Source of the DNA: Helopsaltes ochotensis
Taxonomy: Eukaryota; Chordata; Aves; Passeriformes; Locustellidae
Length of the DNA: 64,000 nt
Assembly (NCBI GenBank): GCA_013400155.1
Contig: VXBM01000096.1
Coordinates: forward strand, 346,663-410,662
Reading direction: 5' to 3'
Part shown: positions 24,801-36,800 of the stretch, one piece after another
Layout of the letters: each line of letters opens with the position of its first letter
How positions within the stretch are numbered: the stretch's first letter is position 1
The notes under the pieces: generated by a model
Databases searched by the model: none
Told to the model about the DNA's origin: nothing
The model's input: only the letters and a program-made list of their open reading frames with translations
Program-made: the position numbers and the translations under genes

Positions 24801-27800
24801 CACCACCTCTGCCAGAAACTGACTTTGTCTTGGTGCCCTTGCAGCCAAGGTGCTTCACCTTGCATCTCTAAAAACTCAGGGAACATAGGACATCACTTTG
24901 GAAAAACCCTGGAGCCAGCAGCAGACTTCTGTGGGAGACAGTGTGTCCTGCAGCATGGTTGCTTGCTGCAGATCCTTTTGTGTAGACATCAGCCCCTGTA
25001 ACCCTTGTAAGGGCATCACGAGGCTGCTCAACACTTGGCACAGCTGCCCTTACAAACCCAAAGCCTCACAGCGGGACAAAAGCTTATTGCTGCTAAACTT
25101 CCCTCACAGCTAATCCCAATGGCAGGCTCTGAGCCACCTCAGCTGAAGGTCACTTCTCCTCAGAGGAAAATTCCAGTGCTTTATGCCCAGCTCAGTGGCC
25201 AGGCTGAGGTGGCAGGAGCTGCACAGGAGGTGCCCTGGGCAGCTCTGAGCTGCACCAACAGCACCATCACTGGGGTTGCTGCTACATCTCCAGCTCCTGG
25301 CAGCTGCTGGAGCACTGCTCTGGTGTCTCTGACCCACTCAGACTAATGTCACCCCAGTAATATCACCTGTCGCTGCTTTGCTGGGAGAGCATGGCTGTGA
25401 AAGCATTGATGTGGGAAGTATTTCCTCATTTCTCCTCCAGTTCTCCAGGCTGACACGTGAGCAACTCTCACTCACCAAATTGCCCTGGCACCCAGATCTG
25501 GCCAGTTCCTTCAGAGCAGATGCCCAGGTGTGCCTACATGGTCATTGCTTGGGCATGGTGTTCATCCAGCTCCAAGGCACTGTGCTCCAAACTAATGTGG
25601 GGCTTTGCAAAGGACTATGATGAAGCAAGGATGAAAATATCCTGAATGAGCTGAACACAACACTGGTATAGTGTACAGCAGTGTGTAATAACACTGGAGC
25701 ACTTGGCACTTTCCACTGCTTGGAGCTCCTGAAGGATCTCATATTGGGCACAGTCTGTCACAATGGCTGATGCTCTTAGTTGAGTGCACCAGGGTCAGCA
25801 TGAATCCAAGCTGAAGTCTGCTTTTATCCAGGATTCTGGAGGAGAACTTCTCCAGGATGCTGCAGGGACCATCTGGTGCAAACTGCTCTGCTTGGAGCTT
25901 GGCAGCCCTCAAGGAGCAACTGTAAATAGGCTTCTGCTCCCAGACACAAAGACAACTTCCCAGCCGGGTGCAAACCCACAGCATCTCATGCTCAGACTGG
26001 ATTTCTCTCCCACCCACTAATACGAGTCCTGTGGCTGGATCAAATGATTGACCAGTCCCAAATCCAAGACCTTAAATACTTACTAAAAATCCCAGTGCCT
26101 TTGTTTTTTGTTTTACTTTGCTGGATGAATTGCAGTGTTGGTCCCAGGATCCCAGCCAAGCCCTGAGTCAATCCTCACTCAAGCCTCTCTGGGTCACTCC
26201 AGCAGTTTACTTGGAAGCAGGAGCAAGCAGCTCCCTGGAAGGATGATGCTGTGAGTGCTGTGGCTCACTAAGCTCCTCCAGATGCCTGGCACTGTGCCCT
26301 GTACCCCAAACACCAGCTATTGATGCCTTGGCCCGTGGCTTGTCCCCATAAACACCCTCACGCTCAGGAATGGGCTTCCCAACTGGTCCAGGTGGCAACA
26401 CAGGTCTGAACCTTCAGCCCCTCATCTGCTTCCCAATCACTGCCTTCCCCTGCCTGCACTAGCACATCACTCTGTAGCCAGATACCAGGATGTTGCTCCA
26501 GATCTTTCCAAGATGTTATCTCCATCCTAGGATGGCTTTCCCCAGATGTATTCCTGGGATGGAGGCAGGGGATGGAGCGAACCCTTGTGCCAGCACTGCT
26601 GTCCTTCCCAACCCTTATATGACACGTGGGCCATTCAACATCTCCATTGTCAGCAGCAGATAAAACAACACTTCCACAAAACCCCACACACCAATTTAAA
26701 CTTGGAAATATCCATGAAGATTCCTAGCCTTCATGACCCAAAGGGACGCTTAACATCATTCAGCCTTGTCATCTGGTGTAATTCAGTCCAGAAAACCTCA
26801 CCCAATAATTTCACCATCAGCTCCATAATTTCCACTGGAGCTGTATCTGGTGTCAAAGCAGAGCTTTCCAGAGGCAAAGATTCCAGCTTGGACCCTTGGC
26901 TTCAAGAAGAGCTACAAGAATACAAAATATAATTGACTGCAAAGCCTTTTTTTACTGTAGGACCACAAGTGACCCCCCAACACCCAGATCAGCCCTGCCC
27001 TCAGTGATGACAAGGACAGCCCCAAAACAAACTGCTACCTAGCTTGCTCCTACTAACAAGAGATTCATTCTTTGTGAATCCCAAGCCTCTGTATAAACCA
27101 GGAATAAAAAGAACATCTTAGAACTGTGTTTTTTAAAGCACATTTCCCAAACATTTCCTGCTAGTGCTGTTCAAATACTGGTCACTGTGGAACAGGCAAA
27201 ACAGCCTGACTAGGGAAGCATCTAAAAATTAAAAATAAAGTAAAAACAATCAGACTCCAGTCTCTTCAGTAAACATTTGTGAGGCAGGCTGATCTGGTGG
27301 GGACAGTGAGGACTCTGAAGACCCTGGGTTTTTCCCAACTGTGCTGCTTGTTTACTGCATAATTTGGAACAAGCTACATCGGCCCTCTGCTCCTTGGTTT
27401 TGCCCTGCATTCAACAGCAATAAAAACACCCAGTGCCTCCACATTCAACTGCTGCTGAAAGGCTGTAATGAAAAGGCTGGAATTTGTACCACCAGTACCC
27501 CAAGTGGGTTATACTGGGTGGGACTGGAGCAGACGGTCAGGGCTGCAGGAGGACATGAGTTCCTTGGAGGACACCCTGCCCTAGACCTGAGCACTGCTCA
27601 GAGAAGATCTCCATACTCCTCATCACCACCCTCTGGTTATGCCACGCTGGAGGATGATGATGGCAGGGCTTGAACTGCCAAACTAAAGCTTAAAGAAATT
27701 GAGCTTTGCTGGAGATAATATTGGCCTCAGAAAAAAAAAGCAGCAAATTGACCATGAAATAATAGGGATTTTCAGACTTCAAAGAGGGCATAATGAACAA

Positions 27801-30800
27801 CAGAAAGCAGACAGGCAACCCAACCTCTAACAGGCCCTTTGAACCCCTCTCAGTGTATCATGCTGGATGGATCTAATTATCCCTAAACCCGTGCTGAGTG
27901 CATCTGTCTTGGATACCTCCACCAGAGTGAACCCCAGCCCTTCCCATCACAACCAGCTCCAAATCATTCTCAACTGAGCAACAACCTTCCCTCACTCAGC
28001 TGCTCACTGCCACAATCGCCCTAAACTTTTCTGTCGCCTGGGAACATGCGTCTCCTTGCTTTGGATAAATCCCACTTTCCTAAAGTGTTTGGAATATTCC
28101 TGAACCTTCAGGTCAACTTTGCTGCTGCAAAAAACCAACTTCTGATCACATCCAGCCTATGTCACACCGAGATCTCATTTCCTTCCCCAGCAACAGTACC
28201 ATCTTTGTGTCAAAAACACAAACAAACAGGTCTTACAGGACAAATCTCCAAGGGTGGCCACCCTGTTGACATCTCTCCCCACCAAGAGAGCTGCCAAACA
28301 GTCCCAGTTTGGATGGGGCTTTAAACAGACCCCAAAATATTAGGAGCCCAAAGCACCTTCTTTGTGCTGTAGCACAGAGTGGCTTTGCCTTAGGAAGAGA
28401 CCAAAAGGACAACCCAGTGTGCCCAGGCTGAGACTGCACTGGGAATTAATCTCCTGTTATTGCCCAGTGAGGACAAGCTGCTCCTCATGGTCTGGAGTTA
28501 AAGCTGCCTCTCTTCTCTCCAGGCAAAGCAGAAGCCTTGAGTCTTGGAAGTGTTTCCTTCTTCCTGCTAGCAGTGCAGAAGTGCTGCCCAGTGGCAACCA
28601 GCAAAGATACAGGCAGTTACTGGTTTATCCACAGTGTGATAAAAGGTCTTTGCTGTGCCTAGTGCTGGTGCCAGTGCATTTGCGAAAAGTGAAATTAAAA
28701 AGGAGAAGTGAGAGGAAATGTACAAAGTGTTGCGTGAAGATAGAAAATCACTGGTTTGGGGAAATTGGGATGCTCAAAGCTATTGGAGAAGGAAACAGCA
28801 AAAATCTAGGGGCAAAGGTAACATCTCTATGGATTTGGAGAGATCAGCTCCCACCAAACACACAGCTGGAAGTCCAGAATCTTGTTGCTCCCATGAGGCA
28901 TTTTAAATGTTCTCACAGCCCCTTTTCACAGCTACAGAAACCACCTACTTCATCAGGATGGAGAGGCCAAGGACAAGCAGAGAGGTTGTCATCATGTGGA
29001 GGCCATTTTCCATTTTGAGAACAGAAGGGACTAATGGCCGGGGAGCATTTGGGAAAGTCAGAAGTCTTGCATGGATCAGTGGTGCTGCACAAGGGAAAAA
29101 GGCTCTGCAAACCAGGAAGAGAGCCCTGGCCAGAGTGGTGGGATGCTAGGGAACATCTGGTGCCTCACAGGGTGGACACGGCAGGGCTGGGAGAGGCTGT
29201 AAGGGCTGGGTGAGCTTCACAGGAGAGGCCAAGAGCCTCATCCAGCAGCTGCTGGAATCAGCAGAAGGGAAGGGTGGGTGGACGTCAATGGGGAGCCAAA
29301 CTGGCAACAGATCAATGGGTGGAGGCCATGCTACAGTGGAAGAAAACCATCAGAAGGAAGGAGGTGGACCCACCATCACCTCCTCCAGCTCAACAAGTAG
29401 CTCCCAAACTGCAGTGATGGGGACCCTTCAAGAAGTTAAGATAAAAATGGCAATTCAGGTCTAAACTCAGAGCTCTGGCTGCTACTGCTGGGACAGATGC
29501 TGCCTGGAAGAAAGGGGAACCCAGGAAAGCCTCTGGGACTCCCCTTTGCCCACCCACCACTGCTCCTTGAACACTGCCTGGAGTGTACTCAGCCGTCAGG
29601 ACAAATCCATGGGATACTGCAGAACTTGCACCTTCTCCCACCTTGCTCCCAACCCAGCACCCAGTGCCAGGAGCTCTGCTCCACAACAGCTGGAGCACTC
29701 CAGGACACTCCCAGAAGCTGTCTGAGCCTTCACCTTCAGCCAAAATGAGGATGGCTGCACCCCAAGGCCAGCTACACTGGTGCCATTCCAAGAAGGTGAT
29801 TGCAAGCCTGCACTGTCACAGGAAACCAGATCTGGAGCCCCTAAAAGCTACAGAGCTTAAGCTGAAAAAGCTCAGACTTAAAAAGCAGTGGACCATTTTA
29901 ACCATGGAGCTGTTCTGATATGCCAGAATTGTTCATATTTACAAAAATAAAGATTAAACATGGAAAAGACCATCTCCAATATTGTACCAAACCAGTTCAG
30001 ACTGGTTCAGCAGCATCAAAGAAACATCCCAAATCTATATTTATACTGCTTCAAAAATTATTTATTTGCTTAGCCCACAGTGCCTCCAAGAAGGAGAGGA
30101 GGGGAGTCCAGAATCTGCAAATCACCAGGAATGTTTGCAAAACCGTTAATCAATTAATAAAGAGAAGGTGGTGGGATAATCCTGCCTCTTCTGCAATGTC
30201 CTTGAAGTGCTGGTCCCAGGGGATGTATGAGGTAGGAGCTGGCCAGGACCCAGCTCCCTGTGACCACAGCACAGAAGCACCGACACTGCTCCATTGTCAC
30301 CTGCAGATTGCAAACCACCCAAAAGTGGGACCCAGGCAGGCTTTTGAGGATGGCTGGACATTTGCTAGCCAGTTGAGGGCTGCAACACCTGGTGTGGGAA
30401 GAGCAGAGCCATCCAGGGAGCAGCTCAAAACACAAATAGCCAGCAGCCAGGGGAGAGGTGCCAGCTGCAGCAGATGCCAAACAGCTCCCACCACAGGAAT
30501 GTGCTTCCATGCTGGGACTGCATGGAAATCAAAAAAATACTAAGAGAATGAACTTTATTTTATTCACCATTTGTGTCTGGACAAATAGAGCTGAGGAGCA
30601 GACACCTCTTCCCTCTTGCCACTCCACTGTGGCAATAATAACCTGGCATCCACCTAAACTCTACTTCAGGCTCAGGACTGGCAGGAGTCCTGGAGCAGGG
30701 ACAGCTTCCCACCTCACACCAGCATCATGGCAGCTACATCCCAGCATTTTCACAGGGAAGCTACAGGTCTCACTGGTGTCCACAGCCACAGCACACACAT

Positions 30801-33800
30801 CCCTACACGGAGAGAGTGTTCCTATCCCCCCAGATCTGCAGTCTCAGCCAGCAAACATAAAGGGTGGAAGAAAGGGAATTTTATCCTGAGAGAAAGAAAG
30901 AGAAGGAGGTTTGAGCAGTTTAACCTTTGAAAAGGGTCTAGTTCCAGAAATACACATGGGTAAGAATGTATTTATGGACGGGATTTGCAAGGCCCTCACC
31001 AGCTTTTTGCTCCAACATGACCCACACTGGCTGAAATCTCTGCAGAAGCAGTAAGATGTTAAGATTACTTTTTTTGCAAGGGGATGGGAAATCCAAGTAT
31101 CAGACTCTCAGGGAAGGAGCACAGATTCAGTCCCCAGATTCAGTGCCCAGCAGAAACAGGCAGGGTTTTAAATATCACCCACCAGTTGCTCTTGCACAGA
31201 ATAACATAACTACAAGAATTGTTCATCAAATGATTACAGTGAAAATTGAAGTGGTTGAACCTGCTCAGAGAGAAAAATAAAATCAATTAGTAGATAGAAG
31301 ATGATGCTTTAAAGGTGATTTTTTTCTTTTTCAATCATTTGCCCAGCTCCCTGCCTGAGCTTTATGAGCTGTGCACACTCAGAGGCACTCTCAGAATCAT
31401 GGAACAGCAAACTGAAGAGGCAAAGAAAGAAAACACAGAAGGTTCTGTCTATCTCCTGTTTCTCCGCCTCAAAGGTCCTGATCAAGGCACTCAAAGAGCT
31501 TCTCCAGAGAGAAAAGCATGTGCATGACCATTGTGCTGCCTACTGAACCAAAGCATAAGCCAAAATATACCGTTGTTTTGATCAAAGAGTTTTAAATCCT
31601 ATGGTAACCATGAGGTGCCTCCAGCAGGAGCCTGGAGCTCTCAGTGTCAGAGCATCTCTCCAGAGCTGAGAAGCTCTTGGTGCTGAGGTGAGCTGCTCCA
31701 TGTCAGGGCATCACACCTCAGGGCTGACAAACACTGAAAGCTCGACATGGCCTGGTTTGCAGCAGGGTCCCACATAACATCATCATTCAGCCACAGGCTC
31801 ACCAGAACCACATTCCCATCCCAGAAGCCTATTTTCTCCCCCAGATTAGTCCTGCAGTGCAAACACTGCTCAGACTGACAGCTGCAGACCAGAGCAGGGC
31901 TGCCAGGCCGTTTACATAACACAGTCCGGAGCACACTTGGCAGCGCCAGCTGATTCCTCACTGCAACAATGGAAAAACCCAGAAATCTCAGTGAATAAGC
32001 CAGTCTGTGTCCTAAGTCAGCCCTTGGATTTCCTCCCTTTTTGAGCCCGTCTCTGCACAGGCTCTGCTGGGGCTCTGCAGCCAGCCTCAGGAGCAGAAAT
32101 CTCAACAAGCTCACAATTATGTGCTCAGCTCTCAGCTGTTTGCTGCAGCCAGGAACTGGCTGGAAATGAGTTCAAAATGTTCCAGTTCCAAACCCCACCC
32201 TACAACCCCTGGATCTCTCTCTTCACACTCACAGAAGCAGGCACTGGGGTTTTTAACCGCTTTGCTTTAGCCTTCTTTATTGGGAGAGCAGGGGACCTCC
32301 CTTGTGGTGTTAATTCACCTTTGCCACCACTACCCTAAGACAGAAGCCAAGGAAGATGTCACTCCCAACTCCAGCAGTATTTTTTTTTGCTTTGTTACTT
32401 CTCCATCCCTTTACCAATGCTAATGCTTTTCCCTTTCCACACCTCTGCCTCAAGAGTCACAGGCATTGCCATCTACCTCTACACCACTGCCTGGAACTTC
32501 ATATTCACCAGCCTATGTCCCACCACTTCCCTGCAGGCTCGGATGCTGCCCCATCCCTTGTTGGAAGGCACCAGGTGTCCTCACCATGATCATAGTACCC
32601 TCAACTGTTCATAAGAAAAGACACAGTAGAAATTAAGACCATCTCTGTACTCCCCTTCTTGGCCAGCTCTTCGATGCAGCCTAGATCTGGACGTATTCAA
32701 CCAAAATTTTGCATTGCAAGCGCAACTGCAGTGCTGTTGGCCTTTGGCATGACCCCATATCTCTCCAATCCCTGGTCAGGCAAACTCCTCTTGAATCAGT
32801 GGAAAAAGGCACCCCACCCCCCACCAGGAACTTTCCTCTGTGAGAACAGGACCAAGTGCTTCTCCCCAAACCAGCTGAGGCCAAATAGAACCCTGAAGCC
32901 TGCTGGAAGCTCCAGCAGGAGGTGGCTGTGGAGCTCAGCAGTGCTCCCTGCTATGTTGTTCAACCAAAATAGGCTGGTTTTCCCCCCTGCAGATGAATCT
33001 GGGCCCTGCTCAGCTCAGCAGAGACTAGGGAAGCTCTCCACAGAGTAGGTCTACATTGGTACTTCCTGAGTATTTGCCTCCAATTTTCCTCCAGAGATGA
33101 AAACTACCTCTGCACATCACTCAGCAGCAGGGCCAGGCAGGGCCGTGGACATTCCTCTGCCTGGTGCCAAGGGGTTAAGCTCACAGTTCCCAAAGCCAGT
33201 TGTTTCCAACTGGCTGCTGCGTGTGGTTTGTGGGAAGGGATTTTGCTTTTTAATAACATTATAAATAGGGCTGTGTTCAGTATGCTGCAAACTCAGTTTC
33301 TCTCTCGCTCTCTCCCCCCCACCCATCACTCTCCTCCTCCCGCTTCTCTTCCCACCACGCTTAATTCCAGATCTGACCATGAATGGGTCAGGCTTCCTCC
33401 TCGGTGTCTTCAGCCTGCTGGCATGTCTTATCTCTACCATGCAGGCATGTCCCTCCAGTTGCCACTGCCACGGCGGAGACCTGCAACACGTCATCTGTGA
33501 CAACGCAGGGCTGAAGAAGATCCCCAAAGTGCCTGAGCAGACACGGCTTCTCAACCTGCAGAAGAACAACTTCCCCATCCTGCCAACCAACGGCTTCCGT
33601 GACATGAAAAAGCTGGTATCCCTGCACCTCCAGAGCTCACGGATCAAGGAGATCTCCGCTGGAGCCTTCCGGGGACTCAAGAGCCTGGTCTACCTCTATC
33701 TCACTGACAATCAGATCAGTGTCATAAAGCCAGGAGCCTTCGATGATCTCTCTGATCTCACCTACCTGTACCTCGACAAGAACAAGATCCCAGACCTATC

Positions 33801-36800
33801 CAAAGGGCTCTTCTCCCCGCTTGTCAATCTCTTCATCCTGCACTTGGGCAGCAATAAAATCCAGGAGCTGAAACCTGGGGTCTTCAATGGGGCTAAAGAT
33901 CTGCGCTGGCTCTTCCTCTCTGACAACTCCCTCACCAACCTCCTACCTGGGGCCATGGAGGATGTAGAAAACCTTGCTGTCCTCCACCTGGACAAAAACC
34001 AGCTGAGCAGCTACCCTGTGAATGCAATGAGTAAACTGAGAGTGCTCGAGGAACTGAAACTTTCTCATAACCCCATTGAGGTCATCCCTGACAACGCCTT
34101 CCAGTCCTTTGGGCGGTACCTGCAGACACTCCACCTGGACAACATGAAACTGAAGAAGGTGAGTCCTTTCTCTTTCCACTTGCTCCAGATCAGAAACACG
34201 GGGCTTGGGTTTCTTCCACTTTACAAGGAGTTTGCTGTCCCTCCCTTGCAGAGGAGAAGGGAGATGCAGGTCTGCAAGCAGCAAGGCACTGACAACACCC
34301 TGACATGGCTAAAGCAAGGGATGAGAGAGCACACCCCACCTCTCTGTTGAGTTATTTATGCAAAACCAAATTATCTGGAGTTAATTAAGCCCTCTGGATG
34401 GATGCAAGGCAGTGCATTTCCTCCCAACCTGGAGGTGACACCAGACACTGAGAAAGGTACCTGGGATGCTCCAGGCCAATTAGGAACCTTCCATACTCCC
34501 AGAAATAAGGTGAGGGATGAGAGGTGAGAGCATGTCCCTCGTAGTGGAGGGCACTTCCACCTTGTAGAGCTAAACTGCTCTGCCTCCTTTGCTCAGCCCA
34601 AATACCTGCTGTAGGTCAGGAGGGGGAGACTCCTTGGAGGGGCTGTGAATGGTCCTGGTTTCTTATCCCCGCCTTGCAGACAGGGGTACAGACCTTCACC
34701 TCCCTGCTGCCTCCCAACCTGACACGTTACAAAGAAAGGTTTGTTTATTGATGCTGTCTCAAAAGGAACCCTTGCAGCATCTTACAAAGGAGCCCTGTTC
34801 CCACTGGAGGGGAGGAGGGACATTCAGGTATCCTGAAGGGCAAAACAACCCCCTCCTTTTTCTGTGAGAAAGCAGGATCCACAGGCAGGAGCATCGCACT
34901 CGGGGAATCACTTGTGTTAGGACCTTTGAAAAGCCAGGCAGTGCTGCAGAACTTAGCACAGCATCCCAATGCAGCCTGATGTCCTGGATGAATCCCCCAT
35001 GGATGGAAAGCGAGGGTGCTGCAGGCAGAACAGAACAGTTTTCTCTGGGATGATGCTTTGCCAGGAAGCCCAAAGAGCATCCAGGTGAGGCAGACTGGGA
35101 CTGCATGGCAAAGCAACACCCACCACATGCAGGAAAATGTGATGAAAGAGAGAATTTCTTCACAACTCAGTCTCACACGGATGAGCAGATCACATGAAAG
35201 CTATAAGAACACATCAAAACAGAATTTTCAAAGGCATATAGCATCCCAAAAAGCTCAAAAACTGGAATTACAGCTTGTCCAGGTGCAGAACAACAGTAGC
35301 TAAACCAGTTCAGTAATACTTCGGTATTTAAGCCCTTGTCTACTCTGAGCATTAACCTCTCCAGTATGAGACTGAGCAAACTTGAAACAAATTGAAAACA
35401 CTTGAAAAGGATCTATTGACCTTACTAGGCAAGGCCTTAGATGTGCTGTGACAGCACTTCTGTGGACTCAGTTCTAAGACACTTTCAGTCAAATATTGCA
35501 GCATAATGTTGTACCAGCTAGAGATACCAGAGTCCCAAGTTACATGTTGAAGAAATTAGACTCTGGGGTGTTCCAGGGAAACAAGCATCCTTGGTTTGGC
35601 CAAGAAGTAATGGTTAGCAATTCTAGCCAGCAAAAAGAATTTTTTTTTACAGTGACTGCCTGTGGACAGGAACTTAAAGGGCTCTTGTGCAGCCAGTGCC
35701 TCCTTTCCTCCCCAGCAGCCCAACAGGACATCAGTTTATGGGATCAGCACTAATAGGAGTGGTTTCTGCAGCTTTAGGGGTTGCAAATACCAAGCTTCCA
35801 GCTCAGCATTTTCCCTTCAAATCCTCAAAGGCCTCATACCCAAACAGCCCACGTGTGAACTTTGCACTGCTAAGAGACATCTAATCACAGAGGCTGCATG
35901 ATCCAGGAAATCACCACCAAATGCTCTAAGTGCTGCCAGCATCTTGACTGCAGCTCTTTCTCCTTCACAAACATGCTGTCCTTAGCTCTTCCCTGCATGG
36001 CTGCAAGATTTTTGAGCTGATCAAGTGTAAACCCATGCAATTCTACCCCAGCCTAAATTACATTTGAGCAAAAGGAAGGGCAGCTCTCAGGCTGCAGCAC
36101 AGAGCTCCAATTCCCCCCCAGCATCACAGATCCACACCAGACCCCACAAGGCTGTGTTGCACACAGGAGACCAGGACCCTCCTTGTACCTCAACATGAGA
36201 CAGGCACCCCTGTCTGCATATTCAGTGTAAAACAACAGCAGTAATCCTCCACTTAGCCAAGGGATAAAAATCACCCTTTTCTTCCCAAAGACACGCTCTG
36301 GCAGGCAGCTCAGCAGCTGTTAGCAGCAGATGTGAACTCTTCTCATGAGGCTGTGAGAGGAATGAGCAGCTGAGACAATAACACCACTGTCCAACCCTCC
36401 CGCCCCTCTTCACGATGTGCCAGCATCCCTCAGAGCAGCTCCACTATCAGCACAGTCCAGCCTTACGAGGTCAGCTCAGTTTTGGAAGGAGAAGGCCAGC
36501 AATGCTGACTGTCCAACAGCTACAGGGATCTGGGAGTCTCCTAGCTAAGTTCTAATCCCATCCAGCAACACAATTTGGAAGATGATAAAAGTTCACAGCT
36601 TAAAATAGTGTATTTCCTCTGTCAAACTTTTCAGCTTAGAGAGTATGAACATGCCCTGATGATCCATGAGAAGTGCAAGGTTCTTTTCAGAAATGGGAGG
36701 ACAGGTCCTGGGACTGAGAGGCTTTGGGAAGACCTAGTGAATGTCCTCTCCAGCCTCTGAAGACAGCTTTCCCCCAGCTTTGAGAGGGGGGAGAAATGGT

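Noticed and set aside
29210..29464. 84-residue plus-strand frame with Ser-rich end
   Set aside because: It lies deep in ACSF2 intron 10 with no splice signals in phase and no recognisable family. Treated as chance.
33388..34284. Minus-strand frames opposite CHAD exon 1
   Set aside because: They are antisense shadows of the leucine-rich repeat exon. No splice partners or protein signature.
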